A stretch of 64,000 nucleotides of DNA from assembly GCA_020744225.1 (NCBI GenBank), contig JAGMWG010000005.1, positions 124,001 to 188,000 of the forward strand. The letters run 5' to 3'. Below the pieces are notes generated by a model. The model worked only from the letters and a program-made list of their open reading frames with translations. It had not been told where the DNA came from and searched no databases. A program made the position numbers and the translations under genes. Shown here piece by piece: positions 9,159 through 20,476 of this stretch (position 1 is the stretch's first letter; each line of letters begins with the position of its first letter). The DNA is from Paraphoma chrysanthemicola. Lineage: Eukaryota; Ascomycota; Dothideomycetes; Pleosporales; Phaeosphaeriaceae.

Positions 9159-12100
9159 TCAAGAAGGCCGCGGCTTCGGCATCGAACTGTGCTTCACACT
9201 CCACCCCTGCATCGTCCTCCTCGTTCCCAACGTCTTCCTTTGCGCCTGCATCTGATTCATCGACGTAGTATGAAACGTCGATGCCGGTCTGACTCCAGTT
9301 GCGTTCGTAAAGGACGAAGTTTGTTTGACTGGACTTTCTGGCTCCCCTATATCATCTTTTGGGGCGTCATGTTGGTCCGGCCTGACTGGCGAACTTGATA
9401 AGAGGACATATCTCGTGCTTTCGAGTTCTGGTGTCGGATCGTTGCGTTTGGGTTTACTTGCCATTGGGCGATTGTGGAGCTTGTAGCTTGGTAGCGAGAC
9501 TGGCTGACAAGACCGAGAAGTTGGCTGGACGTTTGAGATGTCATGCAGTGGAGCCGTGCTCAAAGTTGACGATTGTGAGCGCTGTAACGATGGCACGGGC
9601 GCTATTTCGGCATCTACTGACGGAGTGCTGGCTGATCTCTTGTTGAAGAAGCTGGTGATTGCGCCTTGGCCTGAAGCTCGCGGCTTCACCTTTTTCGATT
9701 GAGCAGGTTTGCTCTCCGCTTTCTTGTCATTACTGTAAGCGTTACAACCAAGCTCTGCAGTCTGCGCGCTAGCAAGCATCCGTATCCGCTCTGCTTCTCG
9801 CTGCATAGCTTGCAGGTCTCCTAGGTCTCGCGCTGTTGTAAAGCCTGGCTTTGCGCCGTGCATTGTCGTCGACGCCATGGAAAATCCGGACGTCTTGTTC
9901 ATGGTCACTGCCACAGATTCACGATCTATGGTGCCAGAGCTCTCAAGCTTTCGCCGCTTGAAGCCTTGCTGAGCCCCATCGTTGCTCGGTATTGAGCCAT
10001 TAAATCGCTCATCGTACGAAGCGCCCCAGGTCGGCTCCTCACCATCAATCTCCTCTCTCGTTGCAGGATACTGATCGTCTTCCAGCCTTTCGAGGGAGCC
10101 TCGCGCAATGTTCACCTGCTCAGTCGTTGGACAAGGTCTTCGAAGGATGTTTGCGAGGTCCGGTATCGTCGATCGCTTGAACGCTAGGTCTGGTCCTCGC
10201 TCGCTAAAGTGCTTCAACACAGTCTTTTCTGAGATAAACCTCGAAAGGGTAGTCTTCTCCTGTCCTGATTGTTTGACAGGACAGCTGAGATAGAGGAAGC
10301 CTTGCGCACGTGTCATGCCTACATAAAGCAGTCGCCTCTCCTCATCATGGTCTTCAGCCCTCGAGTGAGGGATGGACCCGTCGTAGACTGCAGGCATAAA
10401 GACGACAGGCCACTCTAGACCTTTCGCGGCGTGTATCGTCGAGATTGTGATTTGTTCTGCATCCCCTCCCTCTTGGTCTGCGACGCTCGAAAGGGTAACG
10501 TTCGCAAGAAATTTCGAAAGGATGTCGGCGGCCGTGTCTTGTCGTTGCTCGATGCCTTCTACGACCGGTAAAGCATCATCGTTGATCTCTTCTCCATTCG
10601 CCATGGCAGTAGCCATCTGTGTCGCCTGCGACACCAGCTCCTCAACATTTGCCCAACGATCCTGCCAATTCTCCTTGTGCGTCTGCTTGAGATAAGACTC
10701 GAACGCAATCTTCTTCAGCACATGCCAGATGAGGTCGAAGAGGTTGCAATGCTCGCCATCACTTGGAATGAGCTTTTCCCGGGCTGTAAGGATGACGTTC
10801 ACAAACTGCTCCATGCCCTTTTGTGCTTGTGCAGACACCTTGCTTCGCGCTCTAACCGTACCTTGTGCGATATCGAGCACCAGTTTCCACAAAGTGATCT
10901 TCTTAGTCTCAGCCTCCTCAAGTAAAGCCTTGACTGTCGTGTCTCCCACTTTCCGAGAGGGAAGATTGATAACACGCGCCACGGCATCGTTGTGTTCTGG
11001 CTGGCTGACGACACGCAAGTAATCCAAAATAATCCTGATCTCAGCTCTCTCAAAGAACTTCGTGCCGGCAACCATTCGATATGGCATTCCTGCCTGTCCC
11101 AAAGCTCGTTCGATCTGGAGGGAGAGGTTGCTTGAACGCAGTAGGATGGCATAGTCATTAAAGCCGAGCAACCCCGCTGAAAGCGTCCTGGTTCGATGGA
11201 TCTCCTCCACTATCCATTTGGCCTCGACATGTGCAGAGACAAGATGGCGCAGCGTGGGCGGCTCGCCAACGCCATGCGTTGCTATTAGTGCTTTTTGTGG
11301 CCGACTCTCATCTTGCTCGATGACCGCCAGCGCTGACGTGAGAATACATCCAGAAGAACGATAGTTGTTCTCAAGGTTGATGACGATAGATTCCGGGAAT
11401 TCGTTGCGCATCCGGAATAAGTTCTTGATCTCAGCCGAGCGGAAGCTGTAAATGCTCTGATCAGGATCGCCAACAATTGTTATCCGCCGTGTACTTTGCG
11501 CCATGAGTTTCATGAGCTCGTACTGGATGTTGTTCGTATCCTGATATTCATCAATGAGTACAGCCTGAATGGTTGAAACACATGATGGATGTCGTCTGAG
11601 CAACTCTACGCAGCGCACAAGGAGATCATCATAATCGAGCAGGTTGGAGGCCTTAAGATGCTCCTCGTACGATGAGTAGATCATAGCAAATTCGTTATCG
11701 TTGACATTCTTGGATGTCGCTCGAAATTCGTCCGCAGAGACACCCTTGGCTTTGAGCGTAGAGATGCGCGAGCGGGCATGGCCAGGCTCGATTGTGTACT
11801 GGTGGCGCGTAACTATACGCTTGAGGATCGCTTTGCTGTCATTTGTGTCTGCGATACCAAAATTCTTGTCGATGCCGATTTCTTGTCCGTAGCGAGAAAG
11901 GAAACGTCGTGCGACTGAATGGAAAGTTCCCAGAATCAACTTTGCTTCCAGCTTATCTCCAACGAATCCCTTGATCCTCTCTTTCATCTCTCGTGCAGCC
12001 TTGATAGTAAAAGTGCATACAATAATGTTCCATGGTTGCAATCGCTCATGGTTGACGTGGTACGCGACGCGAGCTGTGAGTGTTTTGGTCTTGCCAGATC

Positions 12101-12188
12101 CGGGTGGCGCGAGAACCTGGACGACATTCGCTGGGCTCGTTACTGCACTGCGTTGCGCCTCATTGAGACCCTCAAGCAGAGCGTCCAT
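9159..12188 (-). CDS. SRS2: UvrD/Rep-family DNA helicase, Srs2-type
   Basis: 3'-5' DNA helicase that in yeast removes Rad51 filaments and limits recombination at forks. One exon, 1009 residues, starting at MDALLEGLNEAQRSAV; the frame is open upstream but this ATG gives the normal family start. Superfamily 1 motifs appear in order: Walker A APPGSGKTKT, GTFHSVARRFL, Walker B VLIDEYQDTN, GDPDQSIYSFRSA, NNYRSSGCI, STIHAAKGLEWPVVF and LLYVGMTRAQG. The C-terminal 250 residues are low-complexity and carry QGAITSFF (residues 841-848), a textbook PCNA-interacting PIP box. Further on is YVLLSSS (about 927-933), which resembles a SUMO-interacting motif. Both fit Srs2 rather than bacterial-type UvrD. Divergent from the small gene at 12925. 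Confidence 0.92.
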   Translation of the reverse strand: MDALLEGLNEAQRSAVTSPANVVQVLAPPGSGKTKTLTARVAYHVNHERLQPWNIIVCTFTIKAAREMKERIKGFVGDKLEAKLILGTFHSVARRFLSRYGQEIGIDKNFGIADTNDSKAILKRIVTRHQYTIEPGHARSRISTLKAKGVSADEFRATSKNVNDNEFAMIYSSYEEHLKASNLLDYDDLLVRCVELLRRHPSCVSTIQAVLIDEYQDTNNIQYELMKLMAQSTRRITIVGDPDQSIYSFRSAEIKNLFRMRNEFPESIVINLENNYRSSGCILTSALAVIEQDESRPQKALIATHGVGEPPTLRHLVSAHVEAKWIVEEIHRTRTLSAGLLGFNDYAILLRSSNLSLQIERALGQAGMPYRMVAGTKFFERAEIRIILDYLRVVSQPEHNDAVARVINLPSRKVGDTTVKALLEEAETKKITLWKLVLDIAQGTVRARSKVSAQAQKGMEQFVNVILTAREKLIPSDGEHCNLFDLIWHVLKKIAFESYLKQTHKENWQDRWANVEELVSQATQMATAMANGEEINDDALPVVEGIEQRQDTAADILSKFLANVTLSSVADQEGGDAEQITISTIHAAKGLEWPVVFMPAVYDGSIPHSRAEDHDEERRLLYVGMTRAQGFLYLSCPVKQSGQEKTTLSRFISEKTVLKHFSERGPDLAFKRSTIPDLANILRRPCPTTEQVNIARGSLERLEDDQYPATREEIDGEEPTWGASYDERFNGSIPSNDGAQQGFKRRKLESSGTIDRESVAVTMNKTSGFSMASTTMHGAKPGFTTARDLGDLQAMQREAERIRMLASAQTAELGCNAYSNDKKAESKPAQSKKVKPRASGQGAITSFFNKRSASTPSVDAEIAPVPSLQRSQSSTLSTAPLHDISNVQPTSRSCQPVSLPSYKLHNRPMASKPKRNDPTPELESTRYVLLSSSPVRPDQHDAPKDDIGEPESPVKQTSSFTNATGVRPASTFHTTSMNQMQAQRKTLGTRRTMQGWSVKHSSMPKPRPS
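9645..9668 (-). other. PIP box coding segment in the Srs2-type helicase
   Basis: Codes Q-G-A-I-T-S-F-F, matching the Qxx(I/L/M)xxFF consensus exactly, flanked by basic residues (KVKPR upstream, NKR downstream) as is usual for functional PIP boxes. Confidence 0.85.
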
Positions 12189-12924
12189 CGGTGTCGTCAA
12201 GATGCGTTGCGTCCCATGCCGGAAGGTGATGGCAGACGAAGCGGAATGACCCGCGTCGAGACTAAGACGCGCAAGCACGTGATGATAAGATAAGTGATCG
12301 TTGTCTTCTCTTCTCGACCTGCACACGAGATGCGACAGCATCTTTTCATCCTGGCAGCCGTCGTTAAATATATGTCACCAGGCTTCTCGAAGTTTGTAAG
12401 ACTGTTAGCTCAGCGCAGCAGGCTTCTACTGGGGAGGCTTTTCGAGCGTAGTTCCATATATCTTCAGTACGACGGTCACTTTCTAGTGTCGTATGAAAAA
12501 CGCGATAGAGTAGACTTCCTTCCGAATTACTCATCTACACTCCTTCAAACCTTCCACGGGGGATTTTGTGAGAACGCAGTACCAATGAACAACTTGAGTC
12601 GTCACAAGCTCTCTTTGAATATCCACTCCAGACAAAAGTACCAAGAAGCGCAATTGCTTGTGAAGAGTGAGTTATTATGATGGTGTGCAGAGTTCGAAGA
12701 AGGTGCACTTGCACACCGAAACACGCTCCGCGGCGCTTGCCTGCCATGTCGCGGCATTCGTGCTGGCCAGACAAACGCTCACCACCACAAGTAAAGCTAG
12801 TTGCGGATCTTGATATTGATTGTTGTCCAGTCTCTAGCCACTTTCTCAACTTCCATCGCTCGAACGAGCATTCTTGCGGTCAACACCAAGGACGCGTCGC
12901 ACTTCACTCTGCATCTCTATCACC
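12189..12924. other. Divergent promoter region
   Basis: Between the helicase (minus) and the small gene starting at 12925 (plus). Several short frames occur but none is supported. The last 25 bases before 12925 (CTCTGCATCTCTATCACC) look like a leader. Confidence 0.4.
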
Positions 12925-13532
12925 ATGGCCTTACAAGACGGCAATCCGGTCCAACAGTACGACTTCGCGGTCAACGACAATCAGATCAAGATGACATCGA
13001 GCGTAAACTCCGCGCTTATGCTTGACCCCAACCCACTTGATATCATATCCATCGGTGATCCGCGACGCTCGATCCAACAGTTGGAAGATGCAATTGGGCA
13101 CACGCCAACTTTACCAACGGCCGTGGTGCGACGGATTTGCAACACGCCGATCTGCACGATACGCATGAATTAGTTGGGAACTTGGGCCAGGCCATAGCTT
13201 TTCAGATCGCTCACGATAGTTTCGCACGGCCACAGCAGGCTACGTCTGCCTTTTCGGGCAGCGTTGCCTTCGCAAGCGCACAAACATCAAACTTTCCACA
13301 GTGTCCCACCACAAGCAGCTCCGGACGTATGCATGCCCCATCGCCTCCGTAAGCAACTTCGTGCTATATCTACGCCAAACTGAATGGTGTCAGAGCCAAT
13401 GGCCAGTTGCAATTGAAGCTCGCTTCGAGCAAACAAACCAAGACTCTGTTGATCGGAGACGAGATGACTGTCTTCGACCAGAAATGTGAGCCTTTCTTAA
13501 CATGGTCAAAGGGTTCTCTCTGACCAGTGTAG
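12925..13532 (+). CDS. Small protein of unknown function, uncertain gene model
   Basis: Coding-like segments run from MALQDGNPVQQYDFAVND through HELVGNLGQAIAFQIAHDSF to KQTKTLLIGDEMTVFDQK. They join in frame as 12925-13054, 13081-13348, 13394-13485 and 13528-13532 (164 residues). The second and third joins are normal GT..AG introns of about 42-45 nt. The first gap is only 26 nt (GTGATC..CAACAG), well below the usual fungal minimum, so it may instead be a frameshift, making this a broken gene or a sequence error. No family is recognised. Confidence 0.42.
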
Positions 13533-14674
13533 CATGCATTCGAATCTATCCAATTGCGACCGGTAAAGCGATTCATGTCATCGACTGTGGATTTCTTTGG
13601 ATTGAATCCCTTCGTCCCGAGATCCGCTATAAGATCTTTGAGGCACGGATCTTCTTACATTCTACTCATGAACACCCTCACAAAGGCTTCTCGGAAAAGA
13701 GGTGCAAATCTTGCCCTGTTTGGAATATTTCAAAGGCAATGCACAATGGCAGACAGTGGGAGGCTTTCTACGGTTTCTTGGTGCACGCACTAGTGGCTAA
13801 ACGAATTGAATCCTGTGCATATTAGTAAGACCCTGTAGTCACTATTACCATGCATCTAGCTTAGCTACTAAGTGTTGAATGGCTTTGTAAAACTTGGGCA
13901 GGATTAAAGCCAAGCACCGATAGATCTCCACAATCAGGGCACTATTGGAGTAAATTCATCATTTGGTCCCGCAACTGTTGCGCTTGCTCCTTCTTCTTCA
14001 CGTCCATTTGTGTTGTTCTTCAAAAGGCTGGGCGTGCAACCAACTCCCGTGCTAGAAGGAATGCCCTGTGATACATTGGCCCCGAATCATTCACGAAGTA
14101 CATTGTCAATAATTACATAAGTCATCAAAGTCCTCGTAGAGTTATATCAGTCAGCAGAGACGAGCGGAGCAACACAAGCTCCTAAGTAGTTACAATTATA
14201 CTTCGAGGGACTTTACCTAGAATCTACCTGCCATGTTTGGCTCAGATCCTTACCTGCGTATCACGATCAACAGTGTTCTCACGGATATTTGCGAGGTTTT
14301 GCGCACGTGGTTTCCTGAATCGCAAATCGCATAATGTAAGCAGGTCGCTTTCCTCTCCGCTCCGGGACCTTTTGCTGGACGGGGTGAGCATCTTCTAGAT
14401 GCTGCAATGAACGCCAGCATCTTCTCTAGCGTGATATTTTCATGCTAGCTCTTTTCATACGTCTATGATTTGCCAATCTCTAGCACATTACAAGTCAAGC
14501 AGCGTCGAGTGGAATGCTAACATTGCAGAACTCAACAAGAGGTCATGGGCAAAGTTTCTGGAGGAGTTGAATACCGTGGTGGAGAATGCGAGAGGACCTT
14601 GTGTAGAGACAACTCAGTACACACCTCCGTTATAAAGGAGTGCAAATTGCACACCACCCATTCCTCCCTTGCAC
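13533..14674. other. Intergenic region with possible coding remnants
   Basis: No intact gene. From 13590 to 13820 a frame reads LRPEIRYKIFEARIF and onward, faintly like the start of fungal F-box-like proteins. At 14530-14635 a frame reads SWAKFLEELNTVVENARG and ends in a stop. Neither has a start or a coherent splice pattern. They may be remnants, or chance. Confidence 0.25.
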
Positions 14675-15220
14675 CTACTGCTTCCCATCTTCCTTCGCCT
14701 TCTCCTCCGCCCGCCTCTTCATCTCAGCTTGCAACCTGGGAAAGAAATCCTTCGCCATACCCTACCCACATTAGTCTATTTACATGTGCATACTCATCTC
14801 ATCACCACTCACCACATCCACATATTCCTCCCACTCATTCACCCGCTCCCCACCTTCTTCAAAACCCATCTTCCACACGTATTGATTCACATACTCACCA
14901 ATGGGCGTGTCGCCCCGCGCATTCACATACATGATAATCTTCTTCTTTTGCACGAATCCATCCTTCTCGTCCGTTGGCGCGGGGCACTCGGATACACCTT
15001 CAATCAAGTCCGTGACCGTGATTTGGAACGAGGTAAAGACTTGTAGAATAGCTTCCAGGCTGGTACGGTATTGCTCGTTGGTTTGGGAGCCGAATTTTAG
15101 GGTGGCGGGCTGGAAAACGCGCAGGCAGGTGGGGGTGCGGAGGGAGATGATGGTGGGGATGTCGGCGCTGTTGAAGGCCTGAACGATAGCGTCGGCAGTT
15201 TGGCGCTCTTTTGAAGGCAT
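14675..15220 (-). CDS. NTF2-like / SnoaL-fold protein
   Basis: Two exons, 15220-14813 and 14761-14675, join in frame to 164 residues. The intron has GTGAGT and TAG ends. The layout is that of small NTF2-like proteins: an N-terminal helix (ADAIVQAFNSADIPTIISL), the hydrophobic-strand part with YRTSLEAILQVFTSFQITVTDL, then KKKIIMYVNARGDTPIGEYVN and the final WEEYVDV strand. The added C-terminal exon gives a charged helix, AEMKRRAEEKAKEDGKQ. These folds host many functions (hydratases, isomerases, redox-linked stress proteins), so no reaction can be named. It lies head-to-tail downstream of the aldo-keto reductase, 244 bp apart. Confidence 0.75.
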
Positions 15221-15464
15221 GGCTAATTGTGGTGACTGCGTATGTGTTTGCGTGATAAGTGGTGAAGGTGCCGTAGAAGATAAGCAGTCGACGAATGCAA
15301 GGTTATTGTGTGTCTACATGGGTGATAGCTCGGCGTGCAGAAGCGGATAAGCCACAATCCTGCTGGCCGAGGATTGACCGTTGGAACCATGTAGATAAAT
15401 TTCAATGAAGCCATCTCTCGGATTCGAATTACACCTGCTCGTCGATGTACATATCTTTGCCGTT

Positions 15465-16575
15465 CTAGCGGAAGTATGTTGGTGCGCTCGCCTTTGCAAC
15501 CATCCACGCCTCATCCAATGTCTGCACGACGTCCTCCGGCAACGGGCCCTTCTCCAGATCTGCCAAATTGCCCTCAAGCTGCGAAAAGCTGCTCACGCCG
15601 ATGATCACACCATCGTTTCCACCTTTAGCCCTAGTCTTCAGCTCCGAATGGTGGATGCACCACCTGAGCGCAATCTCCAGAAGAGTGAGCTTGTGTTTCT
15701 CTGCTGCACCCTCGACAAGCTTAAGGGCTTCAAAAGTGGAGTTTTTGAAGTATCGCTCGCGGTACATATCCCCCATGCGAGTACCTTCTGTGAAACGACC
15801 TTCACTGGGCTTGATGTCGGCAGACTTGATCTTGCCACTGAAGAGTCCTCCAGCGAGAGGGTTGTAGATGACAATATCAATCTTGTACTTTCGACAGCAC
15901 GGTATGAGTTCAGGCTCGATGGCGCGGGCTTTTCAAGATCGTCAGTGCGATGATTTCCGGACGCCTCTCCGACGCGCAGACTTACTGATTGCGTTGTACA
16001 TAGCTTGATATATGGTCGGTTTGACCCATCCACGCTCATTGCAGATATTCCAGACTTCGGCTAGCTCCCAAGCCGCGAAGTTAGAGATACCCAGCTGCAC
16101 AAATTTACCTTCTTTGTGTAACTCATTGACGGCACCCAGTGTCTCTTCAAACGGGGTGCCCTTGTCTGGTGCGTGGAGGTAGAAGATGTCCACGGAATCA
16201 GTCCCTAACTCTTTGAGCGATGTGTTGAACAACTCTTTCAGCTTCTCCGGCTTGTGCGTTCCAAGCTCAACGGGATAGACTTTGGTGGCTAAAGTGAGAC
16301 CGCGGTCCTTCCATTTGGCCTCACGCGTGTAGGCTTCCTGCTTTCCTCCCACATACATGCGAGCAGTGTCAACCTCATTATAGCCTTTCGATTGGAAATA
16401 GTCAAAATGCTTGTTAAGCTCATCGATAGATGTCATGCGAGCTCCAGACGACTCATCCGGGCCTGCATGCGTGTTAGTCGAAGCTTATCTTGTCGTTGCT
16501 GCTTGCTAGTGACGTACCAAAGGTCATCAGCCCCAAGATGACCCGTTCTGTCACGTTTTGAGAAATGAGAGGCAT
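15465..16575 (-). CDS. Aldo-keto reductase, AKR7 / aflatoxin-aldehyde-reductase-like
   Basis: NADPH-dependent reductase of aldehydes and ketones. Three exons, 16575-16518, 16462-15986 and 15928-15465, join in frame to 332 residues, the usual length. The first intron interrupts the early LGLMTFG motif. The catalytic tetrad is visible: Asp and Tyr in NEVDTARMYVGGKQE, Lys in LATKVYP, His in IFYLHAPD. Next come LGISNFAAWEL, IYQAMYNAITR, YNPLAGGLFSGK and the GDMYRERYF segment, all typical of AKR7. The cofactor segment VIIGVSSFSQLEGNL lies near the C-terminus. The natural substrate is unknown; nothing nearby points to a secondary-metabolite cluster. Confidence 0.93.
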
Positions 16576-18604
16576 CTTGAAATTTCACTTCTCCGATCAA
16601 ATTGATAATATATGATGGTTACAGAGTGCGAAAGACAATATGCGATGGATTCTGTTAAATCTCATGCTTAGTCGCGAAACCTGTCGCAAGGTGATGACAC
16701 CTTAGTGGGGTAGACACACCCCGCCATCGGAACTACGCCGCGATGATTTGCCTCTTGATGCCGCCAAACATGGTCGTTTAATGCTGCCTTTTGCAGCGCT
16801 GCGCAGCATTTGGGGGTATCGCAAGTGAAATTTTCGATCATTACGAGAGAAGCAGGACTCTGTTTTCCAACAAGCTCATTCGATACGTGGACAGTCGTAG
16901 CATAGGTCTTGCTGTGGTAGATGACCCAATGCCGTATGCCGGACCGAAACGGATGATGAAGTCCCACGAAATGAGAAGCTTTAGCCGACAAAGTTCCTAT
17001 GAGCTATCCTGCCGGAACAACTGAGCACGTTTGAGACGGTCGTGTTGCGGCGGGCAGACGTTCAAACCTGGGACTGGAAGTCTATGGTTCCTAAGACAGG
17101 GGAAAGAAGTTGTACACCAAGGCTGTCAAATAAACTTCTCCTAAGCTCTCACAAGATGGATTGGGACATGCTGCGAGGCTACCTTTGGAAGAAACCTTGA
17201 TCATCGGCGCTCCCGTGATCTTCCCGTTATTTGGATGGTTCGCGCAGCTTGTCAATGATTCTGCTGCACCCAGGCCAACCAGAAATCCGTACTTGCTGTG
17301 CTGATTGGATCTTGATCTGATGAATCCTCCCGAGCAAGGACCGGATCAATAATACGGCACGGCCGACATCGTTCTTACAATTGTTCCTCTTACGGCAGTC
17401 AAAGCAAGAAAGCCCCAATGGTTCTATAGGAGTGCGCCACAAAAGTTGGAGGAAAATGCCATCATTGCAGTCCAATTGGCTGCGCAATTTCGCCCTAATG
17501 AGACTCCACACCCAACTTCGGCGAGATGTTGCGGCGAAGCAATTGTCTTACGAACGCCTCCATGCGCAGCAACCGGGACAGAAGCAGGAACATGCACCCT
17601 CCCGCGGCCGTGCGAGCGATCTGGAGGGAAAGGCTGAAACTCTCGGGGCCATTTTGGATCCATCGCGTCCAGCATTCACTCATCGCTTGCGAGGTGGGGC
17701 CAAAACCAGTCCAATGACGTCGCGGGCGGCCCGATAACGATAAGGATCCTGATCATGACCAGCTGACGCCTCCCATCCTGACTCCGACATGCAGCTAACA
17801 TGCACCGTCACACATGAACACCCCACTAGAGCCGTTGCAGCATCGCCGACACTGCGCCCAGGATCGTCCCGCACCGTCCCGCCGCTGTTCTGTACAGCAC
17901 AGGTGCCACGTAGCAGCGACGCAGGTACGCATAAAAGTCGCACATGAAGGGCATTAATCGCCTCAAAAGGCACGCATTGGTCTTATAAGACAGCCTTTTC
18001 GCCCCGGCAGCCGTTTCCAGCGTCCTACACGATTATTTCACGACATTTGACGGCTGCAGTGCGCCAGAAGATGAGTCGATCAGCTGGAGCCGAAGGGGTC
18101 ATGTGGCCCAGTAAGCCACCCTCCGCAAACTTACGAATCAGTCACTTTCTCGCACACCATCAGCCAGGCCTCCCTCTGATTGGAGCGCAAACCTCAGTTA
18201 CAAGGTACCTTGACTGAAGCCCACTCTTGATTTAGCTCCAGGCCATGCAGTCGCATTGCGGTATTGGGGAATCGGTTGGGACGCCGCAACTGCGGTGCAC
18301 TTGCTCCCTTGCCAGGCCAAAGCAGCCCTTTGTCTTCACATGAGATCATAATGCCCAAGCCTCTTTCTCTCTTGCTTCATGTCCATTATCAAGTCTTCCT
18401 TGCCTGAAACCCGTAGCGCCTATCAAAGATCCTCATTTGTCTTGCGTTGTCTTAAGTAACACCGCGCACCTCGCGTCGAGGTTTGGCATCCGCAACTATT
18501 CCGAATTTCGGACCTCCATGCAGAACAGCACCCGCCACTTCAACTACGTTTCCTGGCCACAAACCTTGGGCGCATAGCGAACCAAGACCTGATTCTTGGT
18601 CGCT
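16576..18604. other. Two-kilobase intergenic region
   Basis: No gene supported. Overlapping short frames on both strands at 17227-17737 cancel each other out as evidence. The right third (about 18300-18600) is CT-rich and is probably promoter and leader of the basic-protein gene. Confidence 0.4.
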
Positions 18605-19603
18605 ATGTGCTGGTGTTTCAACTTTGGCTTCTCTAGCAAGAAAAAGCCATCCAAGCCGTCGTCGAGTGAGAAGAGGAGGAAGGATGGACCTGACGAAACA
18701 CTTCGCGGCAAAGGCAGAACAGTGGTCGCGGAAGTCTCGGAGAAGCGCAGGTCGAGTGAGACACATGGAAAGAGAAGGTCCACAAGTTCTACGACCCCGC
18801 GCTCGCCGCGGCGCGAGAAGGAAGACCCTCGTCCCAAGTCGCAGCAGTACTACGATGATGCTTACCAGCGTCGTGAACCATACAGGCCGGCTCTGAACGT
18901 CCAGGTTCCCGAGATGTGGCATCGTTCGGTGGATCGGGACAGCACCCACTCGTCGCAGGAAGCCCTCCTCAATCCACGGCCTCATCGAAGTCAGCAACAG
19001 CGCAAGCGCCACCCAAAGCACACGTCGCAAACCACCTTGCGCGGCCGGGGAGCTAAGCGCGATCCTCCGCGACACTCCAAGTCAAAGAAAAACCTGCGTC
19101 CTGAGCCGTCCAGAGGATGGTCGCTGTTTGCGCCTTCCCCGCCAAAGACGCCAAGGCGCGAGCATCGCAGTCGCGACTACCAGACCTTGGACGCTTCACC
19201 CCGCAGCCATCGGTCCTCGCGACAACACCGTTCTCCTCAGCCAGCTTCCGACTCTCCAAGGTCTCAGACCCGCCACAGGAGTTCGCGTCAGCATGAGCGC
19301 GAGGCTACCAGCTCGCGCCAAGCTCGTTCGCGCACGCCGAACACGGCCGCTCGACGAGTCCCAGACCGCCGCTTCGCTGTCCTCGCTGCAACAAACCAGG
19401 CGCTAGAGAACGTAAGAAGAGAAGCATTTGCGCAACCATCACCGCCGCCACGACGTGATCGCTTGAGGCGATATGGCGACACGACCATCCCGGCCAGTCA
19501 GATCCCATTCTCGTGGGATTGCGTAAGCAGTTCGCAGACCTCAGCTGGATACGGCACAACAGCTGGCGAGTCGAGCGGTCGGCCGCGGCGGTCGCGGCGC
19601 TGA
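18605..19603 (+). CDS. Basic Arg/Ser/His-rich protein of unknown function
   Basis: A single exon of 332 residues, starting MCWCFNFGFSSKKKPSKPSS. The protein is highly basic and disordered, with many SR, RS and HRS segments (HRSSRQHRSPQ, RHRSSRQHERE), and ends RPRRSRR. Two Cys at positions 2 and 4 beside aromatic residues look like a palmitoylation-type membrane anchor; the rest looks like an RS-type or scaffold sequence. No folded domain is seen. The frame is open slightly further upstream but has no ATG there. Composition alone can sustain long frames, so this is less certain than the enzymes. Confidence 0.62.
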   Translation: MCWCFNFGFSSKKKPSKPSSSEKRRKDGPDETLRGKGRTVVAEVSEKRRSSETHGKRRSTSSTTPRSPRREKEDPRPKSQQYYDDAYQRREPYRPALNVQVPEMWHRSVDRDSTHSSQEALLNPRPHRSQQQRKRHPKHTSQTTLRGRGAKRDPPRHSKSKKNLRPEPSRGWSLFAPSPPKTPRREHRSRDYQTLDASPRSHRSSRQHRSPQPASDSPRSQTRHRSSRQHEREATSSRQARSRTPNTAARRVPDRRFAVLAATNQALENVRREAFAQPSPPPRRDRLRRYGDTTIPASQIPFSWDCVSSSQTSAGYGTTAGESSGRPRRSRR

Positions 19604-20476
19604 ACACTCATAACGCTCGCATGTCGGAGCATGTCCTTTTTTTGCTTACACAAAGCGGCCGATGCGCGTGCGCAAATGTCCGACGCAGAGCGTAGGGCTG
19701 ACGGTCATCATTTGGGCGCGATCCGAGTGGCGTTTTTACTTTTCTTTTTCATACCGTTAATTCCATTGGTAGGATACCCCAGCATCATCTGCATTTAAGG
19801 ATACGGTAGTGGCTTCGGCTTAATCGGCATCAGATATACCCCCTGCATCACATTTCGTACGTACCCATACAGGCTGTTGGATCTTTTTGGCGTCTCTAAG
19901 CATATCTCTGGTTCCTTGTCGTATCCCTCACATACACATCGCATATCATATCATCCCCGAATCCAATACTGTCATCACAATGGCCACTCAGCCTGCACAA
20001 GAGTCCATGTCTATCAAACTACTGCAAGCCAACCTGCGCTTGTAGCGCAAACTTCACCTGCCGGCATGGTGGCTTTTGAGACGATGAGAACGTAACTCGA
20101 TGCCTCTACCAAACTGCCCGAAGGAGCAGGTATGCGACATACTGTGGATTGTTGCGAGAGGGCGTCCGTGACCAGTAGGGAACGGGCAGTGAGATTGAAA
20201 ACGCCATGGCCGAACGTGGTTAGCATTAGCTCGACGTGGGGTGGCCTGTGTTAGCAACGCTTTGCGTTCAACCACCGGCAGTCAGGATCGGCATCGGTAC
20301 AGGAGAGGACCTTGTTCCTCGTGCATATATTGATCGATCTGCGCGAAGGTTCTATTCTAGACGTAGCCTCTTGCCAACGGCCACACCCACGCTGTCTTCA
20401 TTGGCCAATATCTCGCCCTCGTCTTTACCCTGCGTACGCCCACTCAGATCGACAAACTCTTCCCGAGTACACTTGA
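19604..20476. other. Intergenic region, left edge of a gene-poor island
   Basis: No gene supported. A short ATG frame at 19980 (MATQPAQESMSIKLLQANLR, then stop) could be a remnant of a first exon of the decayed gene to its right, but I cannot join them in frame. Confidence 0.3.

Noticed and set aside
17227..17737. Cluster of 60-120-codon frames on both strands
   Set aside because: Many overlapping frames over one GC-rich stretch; none has a leader or coherent composition.
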